From contig JAJFFD010000005.1 of the NCBI GenBank assembly GCA_021776805.1, positions 1 to 64,000 on the forward strand: DNA of 64,000 nucleotides. Direction: 5' to 3'. The DNA is from Planctomycetota bacterium (GTDB lineage: Bacteria > Planctomycetota > UBA1135 > UBA2386). The notes under the pieces are model-generated. The model was not told the origin of the DNA and searched no databases. It saw nothing but the letters and a program-made list of their open reading frames with translations. The position numbers and the translations under genes are program-made. This document shows, piece by piece, positions 50,546 through 59,505 of the stretch; position 1 is the stretch's first letter; the number at the start of each line of letters is the position of its first letter.

Positions 50546-51730
50546 ATGAAAGCCAGCGGACTACCTCGCCCCTGCCTCCTGCCCCTTCTCCTGCTCATCG
50601 CCTGTGATGATCCGGGCCCGGTTGCGCCGCCGCCACCGCCCGAGGTCGTCGTGCAAGCGGTGGTCGCCGAAGACGTGCCCTTCTACATGGAGTTCGTCGG
50701 CGAGACTGCTGGCGTCCTCGATATCCAGATCAGGGCCCGCGTCGATGGAGTCATCGAGGAGGTTGCCTTCAAGGAGGGCAGCCAGGTCAAGAAGGGTCAG
50801 CTGCTCTACAAGATCGATCCGGCTCCCTTCGAGGCCAAGCTCCGCGAGGCCAATGGTCAGCTGGCGGAGGCGACCGCACGCTTCGTCCGAGCCAAGTCGG
50901 ATCTCAATCGAGTCGAGCCCCTGGTGAAGATCGATGCACTCAGCAAGCGCACCCTCGACGACGCCCAGGCCGAGCACGATGCGGCGAAGGGCCTGGTCGA
51001 CGCCGCCGAAGCTCTGGTGGAGAGTGCCAAGATCGATCTTAGCTACACGGAGCTGCGCTCGCCTATCGATGGACTGATCGGCATCTCTCAGGCCTACGAA
51101 GGCGATTATGTCGGCCGCTACCCCAATCCGGTCGTACTCGCCACGGTTTCGGATCTCGACCCAATCAAGGTGCGGTATTCGATCTCTGAACGCGACTACC
51201 TGCAGTTCGTGCATGAGGTCAGCGAGCGTGCGAAGGCGGAGGGCAAGACCCTGTCTGAGATGGAAGAAGATAAAGCGAGGATCCCCCTCGAGCTCTACTT
51301 CTCGGATGGCTCGAAGCACCCAGAAATCGGCTACCCGGATTTCGCGGACCGAGAGATCGACGCGACCACCGGTACCCTCATGATCGAGGCGACTTTCCCC
51401 AATAAACAGGAAGCCGTCCGCCCAGGTCAGTTTGCTCGCATCCGTGCCTTGATCCGCATGATGGAGGGCGCCGCCATCGTGCCGCAGAGCGCTGTGCAGG
51501 AGATCCAGGGCACCTACCAGGTCATGGTGGTAGACGCGGAGAACAAGGTGAGCGCTCGGCGCATCGTGCCTGGCATCAGACTGGAGGAGCGCTGGGTGAT
51601 CGACGAGGGTTTGAAGGTAGGCGAGAGGATTATCGTTGAGGGGCTGCATCGAGCCCGCTCGGGAATGATCGTCGCGCCGATAGCGCCGGACGCCAAGAGC
51701 CCTGAGCAGAACGGAGAAACTGGCCGTTGA
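50546..51730 (+). CDS. RND efflux periplasmic adaptor (membrane fusion) lipoprotein
   Basis: 394 residues from ATG 50546 (track start 50498 is earlier). The lipobox (LLLLIACDD) gives a lipid anchor. AcrA/MexA-like layout: beta barrel and lipoyl half motif VDGVIEEVAFKEGSQVKKGQLLYKID, a coiled-coil hairpin (LREANGQLAEATARFVRAKSDLNRVEPLVKID and LSKRTLDDAQAEHDAAKGLVDAAEAL), second lipoyl half LRSPIDGLIGISQAYEGDYV, then a beta-barrel domain. Links pump to outer-membrane factor. Its stop overlaps the TTG start of the pump gene. No local regulator gene is present next to it. Confidence 0.94.
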   Translation: MKASGLPRPCLLPLLLLIACDDPGPVAPPPPPEVVVQAVVAEDVPFYMEFVGETAGVLDIQIRARVDGVIEEVAFKEGSQVKKGQLLYKIDPAPFEAKLREANGQLAEATARFVRAKSDLNRVEPLVKIDALSKRTLDDAQAEHDAAKGLVDAAEALVESAKIDLSYTELRSPIDGLIGISQAYEGDYVGRYPNPVVLATVSDLDPIKVRYSISERDYLQFVHEVSERAKAEGKTLSEMEEDKARIPLELYFSDGSKHPEIGYPDFADREIDATTGTLMIEATFPNKQEAVRPGQFARIRALIRMMEGAAIVPQSAVQEIQGTYQVMVVDAENKVSARRIVPGIRLEERWVIDEGLKVGERIIVEGLHRARSGMIVAPIAPDAKSPEQNGETGR

Positions 51731-54700
51731 GCTACTTTGCCCATCGTCCGGTCTTCGCGATCGTGATCTCGATCGTGATCGTCATCATCGGCCTGGTCGC
51801 CATGCAGGGGCTGCCGGTGGCCCAGTACCCGGCGATCACTCCACCGGAGGTCGAAATCCGAGCGACCTACACCGGCGCCAGCGCCATCGACGTCGAGTCA
51901 TCCGTCGCCACGCCCATCGAGCAGAAGGTCAACGGCGTCGAGCAGATGATCTACATGACGTCGATCAACTCCAGCGACGGTACCCTGGCGATCAAGGTCG
52001 CCTTCGAGGTGGGTGCGGACCTGGACATGGCCAATGTGCTGACTCAGAACCGCCTCTCCGAGGCCATGGGCAGTCTGCCGGAGGAGGTCACTCGGCAGGG
52101 CGTCACGGTCAAGAAGAAGCTCGCCTTCCCCCTCATGCTGGTGGCGCTGTCGTCGCCGAATGGTACCTACGGCTCTGACTTTCTCAGCAACTACGCCAAC
52201 ATCAACATCGTCGACGCCCTCTCGCGGGTGCGCGGTGTCGGCTCGGTCACCCTCTTCGGTGGCAGTGACTATGCCATGCGCATCTGGATCCAGCCGGACC
52301 AGTTGGCGCGGGTCGGGCTGACGGTTTCCGATGTGATCAATTCGATCGAGGCGCAGAACGTGATCGCGCCCGGTGGCAAGCTCGGTGGTCCCCCGGCGCC
52401 GCCTGGGACCGAGTTTACCTACACCGTGCGCACCAAGGGTCGCCTTTCCACGGAAGCTGAGTTTGCCAACGTCGTCCTGCGTTCCAATCCCGATGGCTCG
52501 CAGGTTCGCATCAAGGACGTCGCCCGGGTTGAGCTCGGCAGTCAGCTCTATGACTCGAACGGACGTCTCAAGAAGGCCGGGGACGAGGGGCCAGCCAAGG
52601 AGGCGGCGGTCATCGCTCTGTACCAGTTGCCGGACGCCAATGGCCTCGACGTCGCCAATCAGGTCAAAGGGATCATGGCGGAGATCGAGCCGCGCTTTCC
52701 CGAGGACTTGATCTACGACGTCTCCTTGAACACTACCGACGCGGTGGTGGCCGGTATGGAGGAGATTCTGATCACCCTCGCCCAGGCCCTGGGGCTGGTC
52801 ATTCTGGTGGTCTTCCTCTTCTTGCAGGATTGGCGGGCAACCATGATCCCGCTGTTGGCGATCCCGGTGGCGCTGATCGGCACCTTCGCCTTCTTTCCCC
52901 TCCTCGGCTTTTCCATCAACGTGCTCTCCCTGCTGGGCCTGGTCCTGGCCATCGGCATGCTGGTGGACGATGCCATCGTCATCGTCGAGGCGGTTTCGGT
53001 GCATATCGAGGCGGGTATGTCGCCGAAGGATGCCACGGTGAAGGCCATGGAAGAGGTGGCAGGGCCGGTGGTAGCGACCTCGCTCATCCTCATGGCGGTC
53101 TTCGTGCCGGTGGGCTTCATGGGCGGCATCACTGGACGCCTGTACCAACAGTTTGCCATCACCATCGCCATCTCGGTGGCGGTGTCGACGATCAATGCCC
53201 TGACTCTGAGCCCGGCGCTGAGTGCCTTGCTGCTGCGGCCGAAAGGTGAGAGCAAGGGCTTGCTGGCCAAGGGCTTCGCCGTCTTCAACCGATGGTTGGA
53301 CAAGAGCACCAATGGCTACATGCACATCGCCGGCTTCCTCACCAGGCGGCTTGTGCGCGGCACCCTGCTCGTTGGCATCGCCATAGGTCTGGCGGCAGTC
53401 CTGGGCATTCGTCTCCCCGGTGGATTCGTGCCAGAAGAAGATCAAGGTTATCTGATCGTCAACTGCCAGTTGCCCGATGCTGCGTCTCTGCAGCGGACGG
53501 ATGAGGTCTGTCGCAAGATCGAGGACATCTTCGGCAGGGTCGATGGCATCAAGACGGCGACGACGGTTAACGGCTACAGCCTGCTGAGCGGTTCCTACTC
53601 GTCGAACACGGCCTTCTTCTTCGTCGAACTCGAGCCCTGGTCGGATCGCCCTGCTGATCAGGTCAGCATGGAACTCGTTCGCAAGCTGAACACTCAATTC
53701 GCTGCGAACATTCCCGAGGCCATGGTGATCGCCTTCGGCCCGCCGCCTATTCCAGGATTGGGAACCTCCGCCGGTTTCAGCATCATGATCCAGGATCGCA
53801 GTGGTGGCGAGCCGGTTTTCCTGCAGGAAGAAACCGACAAGTTCATCGCTGCTGCGAAGGCACGGCCCGAGATCGGCAACGCCTTCTCCCTGTATCGAGC
53901 TACGGTGCCGCAGGTCTTTGCCGACATCGACACGGACAAGGTTCTGAAGCTTGGCCTGTCCATGACCGCGGTCAATCAGACCCTGGGTGCCTTTCTCGGT
54001 GGCTCGTACATCAACGACTTCAATCGTTTTGGACGCCTCTACAAGGTGTACGTCCAGGCCGAGCCCGAGTACCGCATCAATGCGGACCAGCTGCGCTTCT
54101 TCTACGTGAAGGGCCCCAACGGCGAGCGAGTGCCCCTGGATACCCTGGTCAAGGTCACGCAGACGAGTGGGCCCCAGTACACCAATCGCTTCAACCTCTT
54201 CCGCGCGGCGGAGGTGACTGGAGCGCCTGCGCCGGGCTACAGCTCTTCCCAGGCCTTGGATGCCTTGGAGGAAGTGGCGGCTGAGGTCTTTCCACCGGAG
54301 ATCGGCTACGCCTGGAACAACATTTCCTACCAGGAGAGATCGGCGGGAGGTGCGGCGACCGCGACCTTCATCCTGGCCATGCTCTTCGTCTTTTTGATCC
54401 TTGCCGCCCTCTATGAGAGCTGGAGCTTGCCGTTCTCCGTGCTGCTGGGCACACCCTTCGCAGTGCTTGGATCCTTCGGCTCGCTCTGGCTTGCGCGAGT
54501 GCTAGTCAGCGAGTCATACCTGAACAACGTCTTCGCTCAGATCGGATTGGTGATGTTGATCGGTCTCTCCGCCAAGAACGCCATTCTGATCGTGGAGTTT
54601 GCCCGTGCGCGTCGAATGGATGGTTTGGACGCGACTACAGCGGCGCTCGAGGCAGCGAAGTCACGCTTTCGCCCGATCCTGATGACCGCCTTCTCATCTC

Positions 54701-54918
54701 TGCTCGGCTTCATGCCGCTCCTGATCGCGACCGGTGCCGGCGCCGAGGCCCGCAAGGTGATCGGTATGGGTGTCTTTGGCGGCCTGCTGGCGGCCACGAT
54801 CCTCGGGGTCTGCCTCGTGCCCATGCTCTACGTGCTCATCGAAAAGCTCAGTGGCTCGGACAAGGGGAGCACAGCCGGGGCAGTGCCAGCTACAGCAGCG
54901 GAGGGGTCCGATGGTTGA
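51727..54918 (+). CDS. RND multidrug efflux pump (HAE1/AcrB-like)
   Basis: 1063 residues, standard length. Start TTG 51727 overlapping the adaptor stop as TTGA. Family motifs: MQGLPVAQYPAITPPEVEI near the N-terminus, the twin TM4 Asp pair in GMLVDDAIVIVEAVSVH, YMTSINSSDGTLAIKVAFEVG and LIGLSAKNAILIVEFARARR near the end. Twelve helices with two large periplasmic loops. It is the proton-driven inner-membrane pump of a tripartite exporter; substrates are unknown. Overlaps the outer-membrane factor by 8 nt. Confidence 0.96.
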   Translation: MSYFAHRPVFAIVISIVIVIIGLVAMQGLPVAQYPAITPPEVEIRATYTGASAIDVESSVATPIEQKVNGVEQMIYMTSINSSDGTLAIKVAFEVGADLDMANVLTQNRLSEAMGSLPEEVTRQGVTVKKKLAFPLMLVALSSPNGTYGSDFLSNYANINIVDALSRVRGVGSVTLFGGSDYAMRIWIQPDQLARVGLTVSDVINSIEAQNVIAPGGKLGGPPAPPGTEFTYTVRTKGRLSTEAEFANVVLRSNPDGSQVRIKDVARVELGSQLYDSNGRLKKAGDEGPAKEAAVIALYQLPDANGLDVANQVKGIMAEIEPRFPEDLIYDVSLNTTDAVVAGMEEILITLAQALGLVILVVFLFLQDWRATMIPLLAIPVALIGTFAFFPLLGFSINVLSLLGLVLAIGMLVDDAIVIVEAVSVHIEAGMSPKDATVKAMEEVAGPVVATSLILMAVFVPVGFMGGITGRLYQQFAITIAISVAVSTINALTLSPALSALLLRPKGESKGLLAKGFAVFNRWLDKSTNGYMHIAGFLTRRLVRGTLLVGIAIGLAAVLGIRLPGGFVPEEDQGYLIVNCQLPDAASLQRTDEVCRKIEDIFGRVDGIKTATTVNGYSLLSGSYSSNTAFFFVELEPWSDRPADQVSMELVRKLNTQFAANIPEAMVIAFGPPPIPGLGTSAGFSIMIQDRSGGEPVFLQEETDKFIAAAKARPEIGNAFSLYRATVPQVFADIDTDKVLKLGLSMTAVNQTLGAFLGGSYINDFNRFGRLYKVYVQAEPEYRINADQLRFFYVKGPNGERVPLDTLVKVTQTSGPQYTNRFNLFRAAEVTGAPAPGYSSSQALDALEEVAAEVFPPEIGYAWNNISYQERSAGGAATATFILAMLFVFLILAALYESWSLPFSVLLGTPFAVLGSFGSLWLARVLVSESYLNNVFAQIGLVMLIGLSAKNAILIVEFARARRMDGLDATTAALEAAKSRFRPILMTAFSSLLGFMPLLIATGAGAEARKVIGMGVFGGLLAATILGVCLVPMLYVLIEKLSGSDKGSTAGAVPATAAEGSDG

Positions 54919-56344
54919 GGCCAAGCATCTCACATTGGCGTCCCTCTGTGTTCTCGGCGGCTGTCTGGTCGGCCCCGACTTCGAACCGCCTGTGGTTGAG
55001 GTCCCAGATAGCTTCTTGGAGAGCGATGTTGATGGGCTTTCCATCGCCAATATCCCCTGGTGGGAGCTCTTCGAGGATGAGATCTTGCGCAATCTCATCG
55101 ATCGAGCCCTGCAGGAAAACAAGGACATCGAGATTGCCCTCGCACGCATCTCCGAAGCGCGAGCAGCCTTGGGTTTCGTGCAGACGGACCAATACCCGAG
55201 CTTCGGCATCAATGGTGGTGCTGTCCGCTCCGACCCGGGTGATGAGACGAACCTCGGCACAACTGGACCGAGTAATGACTTTCGTGGCGGTGCGGATGTC
55301 TTCTTCGAGCTCGATCTCTGGGGCAAACTGCGGCGGGCAAGCGAGGCGGCGCGGGGTGATCTCCTGGCGACTGAGTGGGCACATGTAGCAACTGCCATCT
55401 CCCTGGTTGCCGAGGTCGCCAATACCTACCTGCTGCTCCTCGACCTGGATGAACGCCTGGCGATTACCCAGCGCACCTATGAGAGTCGGCAGCGCTATAC
55501 ACGGATCATCCGTGATCGCTTTCAGGGTGGCATCGTGGCCAGACTCGATGTCCATCAAGCGGAGATCGAGGAGTATCAAACCGAGGCTGGAGTGGCCCTC
55601 TTTCAGCGTGAGATTGCTCTCGCCGAATACTCCCTGCGTGTGCTGCTTGGACAGACCCCTGGAAGGATCCCACGAGGAGTCAGCCTGCCCGAACAGATCG
55701 ATGTGGAGATTCCCGTCGGCCTCCCATCGGAGCTCCTTCGCCGTCGACCGGATATTCGGGTGGCGGAAAGCGTGGCCGCCGCGCAGACGGCCCGCATCGG
55801 AGTCGCTACGGCTCTGCTCTTTCCCAGCCTGAGCCTCACGGGCAGCTTGGGTCTGGCCAGCGATGACGTGGATGACCTGCTGACCAACCGGGCGAAGTTC
55901 TGGTCGGTTGGCGGCCAATTCACCGGCCCGCTCTTCGAGTTCGGTCGCAACATCCGCCGCATCGAAGTGGAGGAGGCGATTACGGAGCAGGCGGTACTCG
56001 AGTACGAGCGCACGGTCTTGCAAGCTTTCCGGGAAGTGGAGGATGCCCTCGCCAGCGTGCGCACATACCGCGAGGAGTATGCGGTCCGTGCCAAGCAGGT
56101 GGCCGCAGCTCGAGAGGCGGCACGCCTGGCGCGTGCCCTCTATGATGAGGAGTTCACCAGCTATCTAGAAGTGCTGGACACGGAACGCTCGCTCCTGGAT
56201 GCGGAGCTGGAGCAGTCGAGAGCCCTGCGCGAGTCCTTGCAGGCCACAGTGCGCCTGTACAAGGCCCTGGGTGGTGGTTGGGTTCCCGCTCCCGAGTCTA
56301 CCGAAGCGGACTTGCCAGCCGCTCCCGCCGACGAATCCAAGTGA
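54911..56344 (+). CDS. Outer-membrane efflux channel lipoprotein (NodT/OprM-like)
   Basis: 477 residues from ATG 54911 (GAGGGG upstream; the track start at 54770 is read-in from the pump gene). Lipobox VLGGC near residue 17. TolC-type repeat: WWELFEDEILRNLIDRALQENKDIEIALARISEARAALGFVQTDQYPS, then SLVAEVANTYLLLLDLDERLAI, GQTPGRIPRG and LFEFGRNIRRIEVEEAITEQAVLEYERTVLQAFREVEDAL. Completes the tripartite pump. A gap of 67 nt precedes the next gene. Confidence 0.94.
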   Translation: MVEAKHLTLASLCVLGGCLVGPDFEPPVVEVPDSFLESDVDGLSIANIPWWELFEDEILRNLIDRALQENKDIEIALARISEARAALGFVQTDQYPSFGINGGAVRSDPGDETNLGTTGPSNDFRGGADVFFELDLWGKLRRASEAARGDLLATEWAHVATAISLVAEVANTYLLLLDLDERLAITQRTYESRQRYTRIIRDRFQGGIVARLDVHQAEIEEYQTEAGVALFQREIALAEYSLRVLLGQTPGRIPRGVSLPEQIDVEIPVGLPSELLRRRPDIRVAESVAAAQTARIGVATALLFPSLSLTGSLGLASDDVDDLLTNRAKFWSVGGQFTGPLFEFGRNIRRIEVEEAITEQAVLEYERTVLQAFREVEDALASVRTYREEYAVRAKQVAAAREAARLARALYDEEFTSYLEVLDTERSLLDAELEQSRALRESLQATVRLYKALGGGWVPAPESTEADLPAAPADESK

Positions 56345-56411
56345 GCGGGGGGCGGCCCGACCGCCACTCTGTTACCATCCCCGCAACACCTGTCCAAGCA
56401 TCGGAGATTCC

Positions 56412-58397
56412 ATGTTGCCACGTCTCGTACTCGCCATTCTGGCCCTTTCCGTAGCTCTCGTGGGTCAGGACCCACAGGCCGGCAAGAGCGACGAATTTGT
56501 TCTCCGCGTCACCCCGACTGAGCTGACTCTACCCATCGGTGAGAAGGCTCAGCTAACGGCAGAACTCGTCGACATCGGCGGTCGGCCGGTGGAGGGGAAG
56601 GTGCTGTATTTTTCCCGAGCCCGGCGCTCCCTGCGCATCAACGAGACCGGTGAAGTCGAAGCCCTGCAGGCCGGCACCTTTCAAGTTATCGCTCGCTCCA
56701 CGATTGGTGATGAGCGGGGACCGCAGGCGATGGTCACCGTGACCGTCCCGCACCCGGAGCCAGCCAGCATTGCCCTGCGCGGAGCGCCGAAACAACTCCA
56801 CGTTGGCACGACTACCCGGCTCGTCGGCGAAGTACTCGATCTGAACCAGGTGGTTCGTAGCGACCTCGAGGTCTCGATCAGCAGCAGCGATGCCTCGGTG
56901 GCCAGCATCGATGCCTTCGGCCATGTGACCGGCACCGCTCCGGGCCAGATCGTTCTTCTCGCCAAGGGCGGTGGGCTCAGTCAGGAGTTCACCCTGGAAG
57001 TTCTCGCCAACCCGGTGAGCGCCATCGAGATCGGCGCATCGGCGACGGTGGCCCGCACCGGTGACGTGGTCACCTTCACCGCCAACACGACCGATGCCTC
57101 GGGCAATGCGGTGGAAGGTGTGCCAGTCGAATTCACTTTCCATGCGGCGCCCGATGACAGCTTGGGCAACGCCGCCACGGGCCAGATCGAGCAGGACGGG
57201 CGCTTCGTTGCCGAAACCCCTGGCCTCTACACGGTGGTCGCGACATGCGGAACGGCAACGGATCGCATGACCATCCGCGCCAACAAGCGCTTCGAGAAGA
57301 AGATGAAGCTCGAGAAGATCGGGCATGGGGAAGTCTTCGACGTGCACACATCCGACCTTTGGGTCTGGGAGGGTGTCGATGGTCGCGACTACGCGGTGAC
57401 GGGCACCTGGGGTGCGAATGGCGACGCCATCTTCTGGGACGTGACCGACCCCGCGAACATGGAGCGCATCGCCACGGTGCAGGTGGACGCACGCACGGTC
57501 AACGACGTCAAGGTCAGCGAAGATGGTCGCCTTTGCATCATCAGTCGCGAGGGTGCCTCCAATCGCAAGAATGGCTTGGTGGTGCTCGACGTGCAAAACC
57601 CACGGGAGCCGAAGCCGGTCTCCATCTTCGATGATGAGCTAACCGGCGGTGTGCACAACGTGTTCATCGACAAGGGCTATGTCTATGCCCTCAGTGCTGG
57701 CCGTCGTTACGACGTGATCGACATCAACAACCCGGCGACTCCTTCGCGGGTTGGATCCTTCCAGCTCTTCGAGCCAGGAGCTTCCATTCACGATGTGTGG
57801 ATCGAGGACGGCATCGCCTTCTCCTCCAACTGGCGCTACGGCCTCCGGCTCGTGGATGTGGGCAACGGTGTCGCTGGCGGTTCGCCATCCAACCCGGTGG
57901 AGTTTGCCAACTACGCCTATCCCAATGGCTGGAACCACGCGGCATTCCCCTGGAAGAGCCCGGACACGGATAAGTTCTATGTGCTTGCCGGCGACGAGGC
58001 CTTCCCCTTCGGACTGAGTACAGAAGACAACCCGACCTATGCCCGCGGTTGGATCCACTTCGTGGACTTCACCGACCACAAGAGTCCGCGGGAAGTGGCG
58101 CGCTACGAGGTCCCAGAGGCCGGCACCCACAACCTCTGGGTCGAAGGCAACACCGCTTACGTGGCCTACTACAACGGTGGCCTGCGAGTGGTCGACATCT
58201 CCGGCGATCTCATGGGCGACCTCTATCGCCAAGGTCGTGAGCTAGCCTTCTTCCTCCCGACCCACCCCAAGGGCAAGGTGAGCAACGCACCGATGGTTTG
58301 GGGCCCGCAGCCCTACAAGGGGAAGATCTTCTTCTCCGATTGGAACACGGGTCTATGGTGCGTTGAGCTGGTCGAAGATCAGGGGCGTGGTCGCTGA
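56412..58397 (+). CDS. Secreted Ig-like (BIG2) / LVIVD beta-propeller protein
   Basis: 661 residues from ATG 56412 (GGAG upstream; track start 56199 is read-in). Signal peptide LVLAILALSVALVGQ. Three Ig-like domains at about 25-115, 115-205 and 205-300 (TPTELTLPIGEKAQLTAELVDIGGRPVEGKVLYF, then SASISSSDASVASIDAFGHVTGTAPG-like segments). The C-terminal 360 residues carry LVIVD-type repeats (LVVLDVQNPREPKPVSIF, YDVIDINNPATPSRVGSF, LRVVDISGDLMG), predicted to form a beta-propeller. Likely an exported surface or matrix-binding protein. A 1-nt overlap couples it to a second propeller gene. Confidence 0.85.
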   Translation: MLPRLVLAILALSVALVGQDPQAGKSDEFVLRVTPTELTLPIGEKAQLTAELVDIGGRPVEGKVLYFSRARRSLRINETGEVEALQAGTFQVIARSTIGDERGPQAMVTVTVPHPEPASIALRGAPKQLHVGTTTRLVGEVLDLNQVVRSDLEVSISSSDASVASIDAFGHVTGTAPGQIVLLAKGGGLSQEFTLEVLANPVSAIEIGASATVARTGDVVTFTANTTDASGNAVEGVPVEFTFHAAPDDSLGNAATGQIEQDGRFVAETPGLYTVVATCGTATDRMTIRANKRFEKKMKLEKIGHGEVFDVHTSDLWVWEGVDGRDYAVTGTWGANGDAIFWDVTDPANMERIATVQVDARTVNDVKVSEDGRLCIISREGASNRKNGLVVLDVQNPREPKPVSIFDDELTGGVHNVFIDKGYVYALSAGRRYDVIDINNPATPSRVGSFQLFEPGASIHDVWIEDGIAFSSNWRYGLRLVDVGNGVAGGSPSNPVEFANYAYPNGWNHAAFPWKSPDTDKFYVLAGDEAFPFGLSTEDNPTYARGWIHFVDFTDHKSPREVARYEVPEAGTHNLWVEGNTAYVAYYNGGLRVVDISGDLMGDLYRQGRELAFFLPTHPKGKVSNAPMVWGPQPYKGKIFFSDWNTGLWCVELVEDQGRGR

Positions 58398-59476
58398 TGA
58401 TGCGTGGAGTCTGCATGCTGGGGGCTCTGGCCCTCAGCTCGGGCCTCCCTGCCCAAGAGGATTCGGCGGAAGCTACCAGCATCTACCGGCTCTATGTCGC
58501 CTGTGAGTCGGTGGATGAGATTCATCGCATCGCCTTCGACGGCCAGGAGGCAGTGGTCGATCGGGTCATCCGGGTTGGCTACCAGCCAACCGAAGTCGAA
58601 GGTCCCCATGGCCTGACGGTTGGGCCCAAGGGCGAATACTGGTACGTCTCCATAGCTCACGGCAAGCCCTTCGGCCTGCTCTACAAGTACCGCACTTCCG
58701 ATGACGAGCTCGTCGGCGAGTGCGAACTCGGCATGTTCCCAGCAACCATGCAGATATCACCCCTCACCGGGCTGCTCTACTGCGTGAACTTCAACCTGCA
58801 TGGACGGATGCTGCCGAGCACGATCTCGATCGTGGATCCGGATGCCATGGTTGAGGTTGGCCGGACCCAGACTGGTCCCATGCCGCACGGCTCGCGACTC
58901 TCGTCGGATGGCCGCTTTCATTACTCCTGTGCGATGATGTCCGGGCATCTCTTCGAGATCGATGCCAGCAACTTCAAGGTGACGCGCGATCTGCAGCTCG
59001 ATATCGAACCGCCAGAGGGCCATCAGTCGGAGGCCAAGCCGACCTGGGTGCATCCGCATCCGAGCAAGCGGCTGGTCTACTGCGCCTTGAATGCCAAGGG
59101 TGTAATCGCTGAGGTGGACCTTGATCGCTGGGTGACCGTGCGCCGATTCGAGACCGACAAGGGCCCGTACAACCTGGAAGTGACTCCGGACGGTTCCATG
59201 CTCGTAGTCAGCTACAAGACTGCTGGCAAGATCGGCGTCTGGGATCTGGAGAAGGGCGAGGAGGTTGCGCGCATCACCGCTACCCGTGGCGTTACCCATG
59301 GGGTCGCCATCAGCCCGGATAGCCGCTACGCCTTCGTCTCATCGGAGGGCAAAGGTGCCGAGCCCGGGGTAGTCGACGTGATCGACCTGGAGACCTTGAA
59401 GAAGGTCAGCAGCGTGGATGTCGGCTTACAGGCTGGCGGCATCGCCTTCTGGAAGATCGAAAGCCTGGACCGCTAG
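58397..59476 (+). CDS. Secreted beta-propeller (YVTN-like) protein
   Basis: 359 residues. Signal peptide MMRGVCMLGALALSSGLPAQE. The repeat units, e.g. RLYVACESVDEIHRIAFDG, GLTVGPKGEYWYVSIAHG, STISIVDPDAMVEVGRTQTG, NLEVTPDGSMLVVSYKTAGKIGVWDLEKGEEVARI and GVAISPDSRYAFVSSEGKGAEPGVVDVIDLETLKKVSSV, are typical of YVTN or cytochrome-d1-like propellers, but no heme-binding motif is seen. Its start overlaps the upstream gene by 1 nt, so the two propeller proteins are likely made together and may act as a pair. Confidence 0.85.
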   Translation: MMRGVCMLGALALSSGLPAQEDSAEATSIYRLYVACESVDEIHRIAFDGQEAVVDRVIRVGYQPTEVEGPHGLTVGPKGEYWYVSIAHGKPFGLLYKYRTSDDELVGECELGMFPATMQISPLTGLLYCVNFNLHGRMLPSTISIVDPDAMVEVGRTQTGPMPHGSRLSSDGRFHYSCAMMSGHLFEIDASNFKVTRDLQLDIEPPEGHQSEAKPTWVHPHPSKRLVYCALNAKGVIAEVDLDRWVTVRRFETDKGPYNLEVTPDGSMLVVSYKTAGKIGVWDLEKGEEVARITATRGVTHGVAISPDSRYAFVSSEGKGAEPGVVDVIDLETLKKVSSVDVGLQAGGIAFWKIESLDR

Positions 59477-59484
59477 GTCCAGGC
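59463..59484 (+). terminator. 9-bp hairpin at the end of the propeller operon
   Basis: GCCTGGACC and GGTCCAGGC around GCTA; the stop codon TAG of the propeller gene lies in the loop. No T-run follows. It ends 22 nt before the convergent redoxin stop and could end both convergent transcripts. Confidence 0.55.
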
Positions 59485-59505
59485 AGGCCTAGTTCCAAGC
59501 AGCCG

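Noticed and set aside
51898-53697. 599-aa minus-strand ORF opposite the RND pump
   Set aside because: Shadow of a high-GC gene; His/Asp/Gln-rich composition typical of mirrored codons.
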